From assembly GCA_964291475.2 (NCBI GenBank), contig OZ220083.1, positions 124,001-188,000 on the forward strand: DNA of 64,000 nt. Direction: 5' to 3'. The position numbers and the translations under genes were made by a program. Source of the stretch: DAOUKH01 sp964291475. GTDB taxonomy: Bacteria > Chloroflexota > Dehalococcoidia > SHYB01. Shown here in pieces: positions 43,949 to 51,837 of the stretch. The notes below the pieces were generated by a model. It ran no database searches. It saw only the letters and a program-made list of their open reading frames with translations, and was not told the origin of the DNA. How positions within the stretch are numbered: position 1 is the stretch's first letter; every line of letters begins with the position of its first letter.

Positions 43949-46900
43949 CTACTCGTAGCGGAGCGCGTCGGCCGGTGGGACGCTGGCCGCCTGCCGCGAC
44001 GGCAGCAGCGTCGTGGCGAAGGTAAAGACGTAGGCGATGAGGGCGATCATCGCCACCCGGAACCAGGGTATCGAGACTACGAAGTCGGGCTCGTTGGCCT
44101 GGATCTGCGGCCCGATCACGATCGCGCTCTGGAGCAGCGACAACACGATCCCCAGCCCAATGCCGATGAGCGCGATGAATGAGGATTCGAGCAGGAAGCT
44201 CAGCTGCACACGGCCCTTCGAGAAACCGATGGCGCGAAGCACCCCGATCTGCTGACGGCGCTCGATCACGGCGCGGGCGCTGATGACGCCGAGCGCGGCG
44301 ATGCCGACCACGAGGCCCAGCCCCATAAAGGCGATCAGCAACGTATTGAAGGAGGAATTGGCCGCCTGGCTGCTGTCGATCTCCTCTTGGATATCGATGC
44401 TTTGGAGGCCGTACTCGAAGAAGGCCGACTCGATGCGTTGGTCGGCGTTCTCCACACCCGGCGACGTCTCGAACCAGACCATCGAGACGTCGATCTCCCG
44501 CCCCACCTGTTCGTCGAGGAATTCGGTGGAGGCAAACATGCCGAACGGCAGGAAGAACTGCGAGGCGATGTCGTCGATCACGCCGATGACCGTGATCTCG
44601 AAAGCCCGCCCGCTCTCCAGGTCGGCGATGGTGACCGGGACGGGGTCCATGACGTCGTTCTCGACCAGCAGGCCCTCAACGTCGTCCAGCGAGAAGCCTT
44701 CGCCGACGCCGAAGCCAAAACCGGCCCGCGACGGGACGTGCTGGGCGTTGATGAGCGCCGCGCCGGGCTGCTCTTCCAAGGCTCTCCAGACCGCTTGGGC
44801 GTCGAAACCCTCACCGGTGCGGAACTCCTCGGTCGCGAGCACGATCCTGAAGTCGTTGGTGCGGATGAAGTCGGGGTCCACTGCCGTTAGCAAGGTATCG
44901 TCGAAGGCGTCGTTGTCCTGCTCGGGCAGCTTCGCTCGCGCCTCGTCGATCGTCCTGAACACGCCGATGGCCGGCCCTTCCGCGTCCCGGCTCACGAAGT
45001 CCAGCTCCGGGTCCGCCTCCACGATGGCCGCCGCGTCTCCGATCGGGTTCAGGTCGCCGACGGCGGCGCCCACGACGTCGTAGCCGCCGGCCAGCCGCTG
45101 CTGGTCCTCGATGATCCCGCCAAAGCTGTTATTGATCACGGAGACCGAGGTCACCGAAAGGATGACCACGGCGAACATCGTGATGGAGAGCCCGGTGCGG
45201 AACCCGTTGCGCAGCGGGTAGGCCGCCGCCGACTTGATGACCGGCGCGAGGCCGAGGAAGCGGTTGGCCAGCCATGACGCCCCCGCCTGCACGAGGGCGG
45301 TGTTGTTCATGATGACCATGATCGCGCCGCCGACGAGGACGAAGCTGCTGATGATGAAGATGGAGAAGTCGACTTGCCAGTCGTCCCGGAGCAGCTCCGT
45401 GAACCAGGGGTGCCGCAGCGGGAGGAAGAAGGCGATGAGCCAGAGTCCCAGGACGGTCATGAGCAGCCGTTGGGAGACGCCGAAGAAGCGAAGGATGAAG
45501 ACGAGGCCCGCCGGCAGCAGCGCGCCGCCGAGCAGGAACGGCGTCGTCTGGCCGGCGTTGAATCCGCTGAACAGCAGCAAGAGGCCGAGCAGGCCGAGGA
45601 TGACGCCCCAGACCAGCCGGCTCACGCCCCCGCGCGCACGCTCCGGCTCGGGAATGTCCCGGATTGCCCGCACGATGTTGAGCCGGCTCACGCGCAGCGA
45701 GGCGAAACCGACCGTGATGAAGGTGACGATGCTTCCGATGAAGAAGGAGACGAGGAGGCTCCGGAGGGTGATCGTGGGCGTCAGGCTGAAGTCCTCGCCG
45801 GGAGCGTTTTGCGCGAAGGCCTGCGAGGTGCCGATCACGAGGAGCGCCCCGATTCCCGCACCGACCAAGGTACCCACGATGGCCGACCCGATGCTGTAGA
45901 TCGCGCCTTCCGCGATGAACATCTGCACGAGCTGGCTGCGACGCATCCCGATCGCGCGCGACATGCCCATCTCCGGCTTCCGTTCCGCCGCCAGCATCGA
46001 GAAGATGAGAAGGATGAGCAGGATCCCCACGCAAATCGAGAAGAGGCCGAAGAAGGTAAAGAGCGTGACGAAGAGCGAGGCAAGCTGGTTGGCGAAGTCG
46101 ACCAAGTCTTGCTTCAGCGGGGTGAGTTCAAGGCCGTTGTCCTCGAAGACCGGATGGTTGGCGAGGCGGTCCTGGATCTCGGCGGTCAGGCCGATGCCCT
46201 CGTCGCCTTCGCCAAGATTGGAGACCATGATCGCGCTGATCAGGCCCTCTTTCCCCGTCACCGCTTGGGCGTGGGCCAACGACGTCATCAGGACCACGCG
46301 GTGCTCAACCTGCTTCACGTAGTAGGCCTCGGTGATCGCCTTGACGGTGAACTGCTCGATCCGGCCGGGGCCCACGGGAATGCCGACGGCGTCGCCGGCC
46401 TCGACGCTGATCTCCTCGGCCCCGTCCCGGTCGATGTAGACCTCGTCGGGCGCCAGGGCGCCGAGGTTCACGAGGTCGCCGTCGACGGTCTCCAGGGCGT
46501 CGAAGGCGCGGGCAGCCTCGGGTTCCAAGCCGGTGAGCACCGCCGATATCTCGAAGAGGCGGTCGTCGAGGTTCACGACGGCGACATCCTCGAAGAGGAT
46601 CGGCGCCACGCCGTCGATTCCGGGGTCGGCATTGAGGACCGGTGCGATCTCGGCGACCAGCGCCTCGTCGATGTCTTCGGAGACGGGCACGAGCGCGTCG
46701 AGGTCGTCGTCGTCGACCGTGACCAGTTGGTCGAGGTTGCGCAGGTCCTCGGTCGCCACCTTCTCGATGCTGACGGCGACCGAGTCGCCGGTGGTGAAAG
46801 CGCTCGATATCGTGACCGTGGCCATCATCAGACCGGCGATGACGAGCGCGGTCTGCGCCTTACGTCGGGGGATGTTGCGGGCGGCCATCCTCACCAGCAG

Positions 46901-47005
46901 GGGGTTGCGGATGAAGATGTAGAGGAGGACGGCGAAGACGGCGATGAACATGACCGCCAAGACGACGGAGATCACGCTCATTGGCGCGCCGAATAGCTCT
47001 TCCAC
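43949..47005 (-). CDS. Large ABC3/FtsX-type permease without a neighbouring ATPase
   Basis: A 1018-residue membrane protein. A first helix (about 10-35) is followed by a second at LVIAGLMMATVTISS, a first extracytoplasmic domain of about 240 residues, and three FtsX helices (about 310-450, including LRVSRLNIVRAIRD). An unusual central group of helices (about 460-570) comes next, then a second extracytoplasmic domain and three terminal FtsX helices ending SVPPADALRYE. It therefore has two FtsX cores in one chain, as in lipoprotein or antibiotic-response permeases. No ATPase gene lies next to it, unlike normal ABC3 operons. A GC-rich stem-loop precedes its start. Confidence 0.88.
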   Translation of the reverse strand: MEELFGAPMSVISVVLAVMFIAVFAVLLYIFIRNPLLVRMAARNIPRRKAQTALVIAGLMMATVTISSAFTTGDSVAVSIEKVATEDLRNLDQLVTVDDDDLDALVPVSEDIDEALVAEIAPVLNADPGIDGVAPILFEDVAVVNLDDRLFEISAVLTGLEPEAARAFDALETVDGDLVNLGALAPDEVYIDRDGAEEISVEAGDAVGIPVGPGRIEQFTVKAITEAYYVKQVEHRVVLMTSLAHAQAVTGKEGLISAIMVSNLGEGDEGIGLTAEIQDRLANHPVFEDNGLELTPLKQDLVDFANQLASLFVTLFTFFGLFSICVGILLILLIFSMLAAERKPEMGMSRAIGMRRSQLVQMFIAEGAIYSIGSAIVGTLVGAGIGALLVIGTSQAFAQNAPGEDFSLTPTITLRSLLVSFFIGSIVTFITVGFASLRVSRLNIVRAIRDIPEPERARGGVSRLVWGVILGLLGLLLLFSGFNAGQTTPFLLGGALLPAGLVFILRFFGVSQRLLMTVLGLWLIAFFLPLRHPWFTELLRDDWQVDFSIFIISSFVLVGGAIMVIMNNTALVQAGASWLANRFLGLAPVIKSAAAYPLRNGFRTGLSITMFAVVILSVTSVSVINNSFGGIIEDQQRLAGGYDVVGAAVGDLNPIGDAAAIVEADPELDFVSRDAEGPAIGVFRTIDEARAKLPEQDNDAFDDTLLTAVDPDFIRTNDFRIVLATEEFRTGEGFDAQAVWRALEEQPGAALINAQHVPSRAGFGFGVGEGFSLDDVEGLLVENDVMDPVPVTIADLESGRAFEITVIGVIDDIASQFFLPFGMFASTEFLDEQVGREIDVSMVWFETSPGVENADQRIESAFFEYGLQSIDIQEEIDSSQAANSSFNTLLIAFMGLGLVVGIAALGVISARAVIERRQQIGVLRAIGFSKGRVQLSFLLESSFIALIGIGLGIVLSLLQSAIVIGPQIQANEPDFVVSIPWFRVAMIALIAYVFTFATTLLPSRQAASVPPADALRYE

Positions 47006-47045
47006 CGATGCTCCTTGCTTCCCTCAGCCCGCCGCCGGCGCACGC

Positions 47046-47075
47046 GAAACCCCTCAGTCCAACCGAGGGGCTTTC
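47046..47075. other. Stem-loop in the leader of the FtsX-like gene
   Basis: GAAACCCCTC (about 47046-47055) pairs with GAGGGG-C-TTTC (47065-47075) around a 9-base loop. It lies 41-70 bases upstream of the FtsX-like start and could be an attenuator or the terminator of the converging hydrolase transcript. No riboswitch family is recognised. Confidence 0.3.
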
Positions 47076-47147
47076 AGGTCTCAAGTCCGCCCAGACGCCT
47101 GCTCCGGCAAGCGCATTCAAGGATACCACGCCGCCTCGGCCCGGCGG

Positions 47148-47951
47148 CTAGGCGAACGTGGCGAGGAAGGCGGTGACTTCCCGCGCGATGGCGTCGGGCT
47201 GCTCGGGCAGCAGGGCGTGGGCGGCGTCGGCGAGCTCGACGAGCTTGGCGCGGTCGCCGAGGGTCTCGGCCAGTTCGCGGCCGTTGGCGACGGGGGCGAT
47301 GGCGTCTTCCAACCCCTGGATGATGAGCAGCGGGGCCCGGCCCGCCTCCCACCATTCCTCCAAGACCCCGCCAAGCACGGCCCCCGTCTGCGCCTCCGCC
47401 GCCTCCAGCCACCACCCGCTCAGCCAGGGCGACGGGTCGCTGGCCTCGGCGAAGTGCACCTTCTTGATCGCGGCGCGGGCCTCGTCGTCCGAAAGGCCGC
47501 CGGCACGGAAGTCGGAAAAGGCTCGGGACACCTCCGGATCGCCCATGACCTTGCCACCGGCGGCGAGGATCGTGACCGACCGGACGGAGTCGGGGAACTG
47601 CGCCGCCGTGTAGCGCACGACCTGGTTGCCGAAGGCGTGGCCGATCAGGTGCACCGGCGAGGCGCCGAGCGCGTCGATCACGGCGGCGACGTCGCCGGCG
47701 AGGTCGCGGAGGGTCAGGCCCTCCAGGGAGCCGGTGCTGCCGCCGATTCCGCGCGGGGAGATGGCCGCCGTCCTGTAGCCGGCGTGGGCCAGCGTGTCCG
47801 CCAGCTCGTCGAAGTCTTCGACGTCACGGCCCAGGGAGGGGAACATGACCACCGTCGGCCCTTCGCCGCGCAGCGTGACGCGCAGTGACGCGGCGGGAGT
47901 CTCGATGGTAACGGTGCGGGCGGAGGCGGGTCCGGCCATCGCGTCCTCCAT
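47148..47951 (-). CDS. Alpha/beta-hydrolase fold protein with Ala at the nucleophile position
   Basis: A 267-residue protein of the epoxide-hydrolase/haloperoxidase-like class, with VVMFPSLGRDVEDFDELADT at the oxyanion side and ISPRGIGGSTG. The nucleophile elbow reads GHAFGNQVV (Ala106), where Ser or Asp would normally stand. The later DAAHALLPEQPDAIAREV retains the catalytic-base His region. GHAFGN is found in a subgroup of hydrolase-like proteins, so the enzyme may be non-hydrolytic or use a different residue. ATG 47939 is an alternative start. Confidence 0.82.
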   Translation of the reverse strand: MEDAMAGPASARTVTIETPAASLRVTLRGEGPTVVMFPSLGRDVEDFDELADTLAHAGYRTAAISPRGIGGSTGSLEGLTLRDLAGDVAAVIDALGASPVHLIGHAFGNQVVRYTAAQFPDSVRSVTILAAGGKVMGDPEVSRAFSDFRAGGLSDDEARAAIKKVHFAEASDPSPWLSGWWLEAAEAQTGAVLGGVLEEWWEAGRAPLLIIQGLEDAIAPVANGRELAETLGDRAKLVELADAAHALLPEQPDAIAREVTAFLATFA

Positions 47952-47995
47952 ACGCCGGGCGCGGCGGTCAACCTACTGGTCTAAGGGAGGAGAAG

Positions 47996-48070
47996 TGGAG
48001 CGGAAGACGGGATTCGAACCCGCGACCCTCTCCTTGGCAAGGAGATGCTCTACCACTGAGCCACTTCCGC
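47996..48070 (-). tRNA. tRNA-Gly (anticodon GCC)
   Basis: On the minus strand the gene reads from GCGGAAGTGGCTCAG to TTCCGC-T-CCA. The acceptor stem GCGGAAG/CTTCCGC pairs perfectly, the anticodon loop is TTGCCAA and the T-arm carries GGTTCGAATCC. CCA is encoded. It lies alone between the hydrolase and the selenoperoxiredoxin gene. Confidence 0.95.
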
Positions 48071-48169
48071 TCGCGGGGGTAGGCTCACTATACCAAAAGC
48101 GCCCAGCGGGTGCTACGAGCCGGGCGCGTTTGCGGTGCATCGAGGAACGCACGGACGCGGTGGTGCGGG

Positions 48170-48175
48170 TATAAT
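48170..48175 (+). promoter_or_regulatory. -10 element of the peroxiredoxin gene
   Basis: A perfect TATAAT preceded by GGG lies 47 bases before the ATG at 48223. No convincing -35 box is visible. Confidence 0.5.
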
Positions 48176-48222
48176 GGCGCCGCCGCGCGAGCGGCCCACC
48201 GCATTTCACGAAGGGAGACTCC

Positions 48223-48675
48223 ATGTCAGCAGAAGTAGGAGACAAGGCTCCTGACTTCTCCCTGCCGTCTTCGACGGGGAAGGTCAGCCTGAGCGACTTG
48301 AAGGGCAAGACCGTTGTTCTGGGGTGGTTCCCCGCCGCCTTCACCGGCGGCTGAACGAACCAGGTCTCCTCGTTCCACTTGGCCAACAAGCGGTTCGAGG
48401 AGAAAGGCGCTCAGGTTTTGAGCGCAAGCACCGACAGCCAGTTCAGCCAGAAGGCGTTCGCCACCAGCCTGGGCGGGATCAGTCATCCGATCATGGGCGA
48501 CTACCACCCCAAGGGCGCGGTAGCCAGCGCCTACGGCGTCTACAACGAGGACGCGGGGATGGCGCGGCGCGCCATCATCATCATCGACGGCGAGGGCGTG
48601 ATCCGCTACAAGGAGATCTTCGCCAACGGCCTGCCGCAAGTCGATGCCGTGCTCGCGGAGGTCGACAAGCTCTAG
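48223..48675 (+). CDS. Selenocysteine peroxiredoxin (AhpE/BCP-like, 1-Cys type)
   Basis: A 150-residue peroxiredoxin with one in-frame TGA at codon 44 (48352-48354). The surrounding GWFPAAFTGG-U-TNQ matches the peroxidatic motif P-x3-T-x2-C with UGA in place of the Cys codon. The frame before and after is intact and family-like (MSAEVGDKAPDFSLPSSTGK at the start, RRAIIIIDGEGVIRY near the end). No other Cys exists, so it is a 1-Sec enzyme needing an external reductant. A 39-nt hairpin (48365-48403) after the UGA fits a SECIS element. It would reduce peroxides in the cytoplasm. A TATAAT and a GGGAG ribosome site precede it, and a strong palindromic terminator follows. Confidence 0.88.
48365..48403 (+). 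promoter_or_regulatory. Candidate bacterial SECIS hairpin in the peroxiredoxin gene
   Basis: UCUCCUCG (48365-48372) pairs with CGAGGAGA (48396-48403). A UU/UU internal loop, CC/GG, one A-C mismatch and CUUG/CAAG continue up to a 5-nt loop GCCAA whose first base is G (28 nt after the UGA). The size, distance and G in the loop are as expected for SelB recognition. Confidence 0.65.
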
Positions 48676-48695
48676 CCGCGGACCGAACGGAAGTG

Positions 48696-48725
48696 AAGAA
48701 GGCCCGGGCATGCCCGGGCCTTCTT
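48696..48725. terminator. Perfect 30-base palindrome after the peroxiredoxin gene
   Basis: The left arm AAGAAGGCCCGGGCA (48696-48710) is followed directly by its exact complement (48711-48725), so the stem is G+C-rich with an A-tract on one side and a T-rich TTCTT on the other. It starts 20 bases after the stop and can act as a bidirectional intrinsic terminator. Confidence 0.7.
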
Positions 48726-48813
48726 GCGTCGCCCGCCGTGGGCGCCTTGGTTTTGCTAGACTGCGCGGCGTTGAAGGCCGCGCCCTGAGTGCGGATTTCG
48801 CCGGAGGAAGACC

Positions 48814-49371
48814 ATGACGACATTCGACCCGGCCAAGACGGCGCTCATCGCCCTCTCGATGACGAAGGGCATCATGGCGAACTACGACGCCTGGCTGGTG
48901 GCGAACGGCCGCCGGGCGGCCGAGGCGGCGCGGGCCGCCGGCGTCCCGGTGCTGCACGGCATCGTGCAGTTCCGGCCCGGCTACCCCGAAGTCGTCCCCG
49001 GCAGCGGCTTCGAGGGATTCAAGAACGCCGGCGTGGCGATGGAAGACGGTGGACCGCAGGTCGAGCCGCATCCCGACGTCTACGCCGACGGCGAAATCAT
49101 CCTCCGCAAGCGGCGCGTCGGCGCATTCGCCGCGACCGACCTCGACGACGTCCTGCGGGCGCAGGGGCGCTCGCAGATCGTCCTCATGGGCGTACGCACC
49201 ACGGGCGCGATCATGTACACCGCGTGCTGGGGCGCCGACAGCTCGTACCAGGTCGGCATTCTCTCCGACGCCATCGCCGACCCCAACGAGGAGGCCCACC
49301 GGGTCCTCACCGGCAGCGTCTTCGGCAACACGCTCACCGTCGACGAGTTCGCCGCGCAGATGCGAGGGTAG
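48814..49371 (+). CDS. Isochorismatase-fold protein lacking the catalytic residues
   Basis: A 185-residue cysteine-hydrolase-fold protein. Comparison with the family places Ser in ALIALSMTKG where the catalytic Asp belongs. Lys in ILRKRRVGAFAATDLDDVL is kept. Ala stands in GVRTTGAIMYTACWGADSS where the nucleophile Cys is expected (usual pattern G-V-x-T-x-G-C-V). Two of the three catalytic residues are therefore lost, although the fold is retained. It may be a binding or regulatory protein. The ATG follows GGAGGAAG. It stands alone downstream of the peroxiredoxin terminator. Confidence 0.8.
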   Translation: MTTFDPAKTALIALSMTKGIMANYDAWLVANGRRAAEAARAAGVPVLHGIVQFRPGYPEVVPGSGFEGFKNAGVAMEDGGPQVEPHPDVYADGEIILRKRRVGAFAATDLDDVLRAQGRSQIVLMGVRTTGAIMYTACWGADSSYQVGILSDAIADPNEEAHRVLTGSVFGNTLTVDEFAAQMRG

Positions 49372-49409
49372 CCCCGGGGGCTACGGCGTCGCCCCCATAA
49401 CCCCTTTCC

Positions 49410-49510
49410 CCCTCTATGGAAGCGCCTTAAGCCTCTCCCCCTCTGGGGGAGACTGAGAGAGGGCGCGCGCCGTCAGGCGCGCGAGCGCCCGAAGGGCGCT
49501 GCTCTTCGCG
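49410..49510. repeat. Hairpin repeats next to the CFA synthase 3' end
   Basis: CTCCCCCTCTGGGGGAG with tail ACTGAGAGAGGGC at about 49434-49464, then GCGCGCGCC/GGCGCGCG and GAGCGCCC/GGGCGCT folds. The last codons of the CFA synthase frame lie inside these repeats, so the extreme C-terminus may have been altered by repeat insertion. Confidence 0.6.
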
Positions 49511-50792
49511 TTGCTACGATGGACAACCCTTGCGGCGTCGCGGCGAGGGCCGCGGCGACGGCGGCGTTCTCCGGTTTCTCGAAGACCACCTGCACGTCGG
49601 TGATGGAGCGGGCGCGGAAGGCGGCCTCGCACGAGGCGAGGTAGTACTCCCACATATTGACGAACCGGTCGTCGAAGCCCTGCGCCTTCACCTGGTCCAG
49701 GTTGGCGAAGAACTGCTCGCGCCAGAGCTTCAGCGTCGCCGCGTAGTGCCGCCCGATGTCCTGTATCCGCGTCATCAGGAGACTTGTGGGCTGAAGCGCC
49801 TGCTCCATCGCGCTGACCGAGGGAAGGACGCCGCCGGGAAATATGTACTTCTGGAGCCAGTTGACCCCGTCGCGCTGCGCCGCGAAGTTGCGGTCGGGGA
49901 CGGTGATCACCTGCATGCACATGCGGCCCCCCGGCCGCAGCGACTCGTCGCACTTGCGGAAGAAGGTCTCGAAGTATTCGACGCCGACCGCCTCGAACAT
50001 CTCGATGGAGATGATGCGGTCGAACTCGCCGGAGACGTCGCGGTAGTCCTGGAACCGCACGTCGACCCGGTCTTCCAACCCGGCCTCGCGGACGCGCTCG
50101 CGGGCCAGCGCGACCTGCTCCCCGGAAATGCTGATCGTCGTCACGTGGCAGTCGTACTCACGGGCGGCGAAGAGAGCGAAGCCGCCCCATCCCGTGCCGA
50201 TTTCGAGGATGCGGTCGCCCCGCTGCACCCCGGCCTTCTCGCACATCGCGCGGTACTTGGCCGCCTGCGCGTCCTTGAGCGGCTGACCGCTCGACTCGAA
50301 GAGCGCGCAGGAATAGGTCAGCGACTCGTCGAGGAAGAGCGGGAAGAAACGGTTGCCTAGATCGTAGTGGTCGTGGATGTTCCGCTCGGCATTCGACTTC
50401 GAGTTGCGGCGGCCGACGTGGCGGCGCCGGTTGCGGAACCGGGAGAGGAGGCTGAGCTTGCCAAGCTCTCGCTTGGCGTTCTGGCGGTTGGCGATGGCAA
50501 GGTAGAGCAGTGCCACCAGGTCGGGTGTGGTCCAGAGGCCGTCCATATAGGCCTCGCCGAAACCGATCTCGCCGTGGAAGAGCGCGCGGGAGAAGAACTC
50601 CGGGCTGCGTATCTCCATGCGCGCCTCGCCCAATTCAGGGTCGTCGCCGATTGCGAACTCTTCGCCGTCCGGCATTCTGACGTGTAGCACGCCGCGCTTG
50701 ATGATGCGCCGCGCCGCCTTGACGCCAATCGAGCGGGCAAAACCCTGGATGAAGGTGGGTCGTGTCTGGAGAATGGCGGGGTCGGCGGTCAT
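49473..50792 (-). CDS. cfa: Cyclopropane-fatty-acyl-phospholipid synthase
   Basis: A 439-residue enzyme that transfers a methylene from S-adenosylmethionine to unsaturated lipid chains at the membrane surface. The SAM motif is RILEIGTGWGGFALFAAREY. Family blocks IHDHYDLGNRFFPLFLDESL, TYSCALFE, IEMFEAVG and IFPGGVLPSV are all present. ATG 50792 gives MTADPAILQTRP; the longer frame is rejected. The last about 20 residues after VVFEKPENAAVAAALAA (GLSIVATRRAAPFGRSRA) come from repeat DNA and are probably not conserved. Confidence 0.92.
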   Translation of the reverse strand: MTADPAILQTRPTFIQGFARSIGVKAARRIIKRGVLHVRMPDGEEFAIGDDPELGEARMEIRSPEFFSRALFHGEIGFGEAYMDGLWTTPDLVALLYLAIANRQNAKRELGKLSLLSRFRNRRRHVGRRNSKSNAERNIHDHYDLGNRFFPLFLDESLTYSCALFESSGQPLKDAQAAKYRAMCEKAGVQRGDRILEIGTGWGGFALFAAREYDCHVTTISISGEQVALARERVREAGLEDRVDVRFQDYRDVSGEFDRIISIEMFEAVGVEYFETFFRKCDESLRPGGRMCMQVITVPDRNFAAQRDGVNWLQKYIFPGGVLPSVSAMEQALQPTSLLMTRIQDIGRHYAATLKLWREQFFANLDQVKAQGFDDRFVNMWEYYLASCEAAFRARSITDVQVVFEKPENAAVAAALAATPQGLSIVATRRAAPFGRSRA

Positions 50793-50939
50793 GCTTCCCT
50801 CTCGCGCGCCGCTTTGGCGGGCCGCGCCGCGCATTGTAGCGACCGCCAGAGGCTGTGGCGAATCGGCGGGGCCGGGCGCCGGGTCCGCGTGCTACCATCG
50901 CCCCGCCCCGGCGCCGGCGGCCGCGGGCGGAGGTCCACC

Positions 50940-51296
50940 ATGAAGCTCATCCGCATGTACACCGGCCCCGACCAGCGGTCGCACCTCGAGGAGCTGCCGC
51001 TCGGCCTCAGCAGGGAAAGCGACAGGGTCGAGTCCGCCGTCCTCCGCGCGTTGGGCGGCCGGGCGAACATCCGCGTCTCAACCGGGACGATGCCCGACCT
51101 GCACCCCGCGCCGCGCAATCAATACCTGGTGGTGCTCGAGGGCGACCTCGACGTGATCATGGGCGATGGGCAGAAGATGGCGGTGGGGCCGGGCGACGTG
51201 ATCCAAGTCGAGGACACATCCGGCGAGGGCCATATCCTGCGCTTCCGCGACGGCTGCGAGCGCTACATCTTCCTCTTCGCGCCCATCGCCGACTAG
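50940..51296 (+). CDS. Small cupin-like protein
   Basis: A 118-residue protein with a central QYLVVLEGDLDVIMGDGQKM and VGPGDVIQVEDTSGEGHILR that form a cupin barrel. The usual metal-binding His set is incomplete (only His in LHPAPRNQ and GHILRF), so it may bind ligand rather than metal. It diverges from the CFA synthase gene. A TACCAT -10-like hexamer lies 45 bases before the ATG. Function unknown. Confidence 0.75.
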   Translation: MKLIRMYTGPDQRSHLEELPLGLSRESDRVESAVLRALGGRANIRVSTGTMPDLHPAPRNQYLVVLEGDLDVIMGDGQKMAVGPGDVIQVEDTSGEGHILRFRDGCERYIFLFAPIAD

Positions 51297-51308
51297 GCGA
51301 AGGCCGGT

Positions 51309-51659
51309 CTAGGACCGTACATCCACGCCGCCGACGAGCGTCAGTCCGGTAACGGTGAGCTCGCCCGCGGGCGAGGCGGGCTGGGGACGTCTGGAGGTGA
51401 CCGAGCCCAAGACCGTCCCCCGCCGCACGTTCACGGCCCAGTCCTCGGGGACGCGGATCGTCACGCCGCCGAGGCCGATCAGGACGTTGAGCTTCGCTCC
51501 GTCGGCGCCCAGGGTCGCGCCGCGCAGATCAATCTCGCAGCCTCCAAGCAGTGCTTTGACTTTGCCGCCGCGGAATGGCCGGCTGTTCATTTGAATCTGC
51601 GTCCCCCCGACGAGGCTCGTCACGCTCAATTCGCCCTCAACGGCCGCACTGGTTGCCAT
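51309..51659 (-). CDS. LiaF C-terminal-domain-like protein (cell-wall-active antibiotic response)
   Basis: A 116-residue beta-helical protein with repeated glycine/valine strands: VTSLVGGTQIQMNSRPFRGG, KALLGGCEIDLRGATLG and NVLIGLGGVTIRVPEDWAV. This is the LiaF C-terminal domain pattern without the N-terminal membrane part. Such free domains occur in many bacteria, and their role outside LiaFSR is unclear. It is convergent with the cupin gene. Confidence 0.8.
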   Translation of the reverse strand: MATSAAVEGELSVTSLVGGTQIQMNSRPFRGGKVKALLGGCEIDLRGATLGADGAKLNVLIGLGGVTIRVPEDWAVNVRRGTVLGSVTSRRPQPASPAGELTVTGLTLVGGVDVRS

Positions 51660-51837
51660 TGCTGCTCTCCATCGTGAAGGATGCGGCTATCTTACTCCAC
51701 GCGGAGGACGCATGGAACGCTCGCCGACCGCCTTCCCAGCCCCTTCCCATTCCGTTGACACTCCCGAAGGGCGTGGGCTACACTGCCCCGAGTCCCGCTT
51801 CCGCAGCCCCCCGTTCGCGCGCCATCCGGAGACGCGT

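Noticed and set aside
48130..48175. Complete sigma-70 promoter with a -35 box for the peroxiredoxin gene
   Set aside because: TATAAT is clear, but no TTGACA-like hexamer sits at 15-19 bases spacing, so I list only the -10.
48352..48354. Alternative genetic code with UGA as Trp or Gly
   Set aside because: TGA ends several intact genes in the window, for example at 1868-1870 and 55534-55536, so it is a normal stop here.
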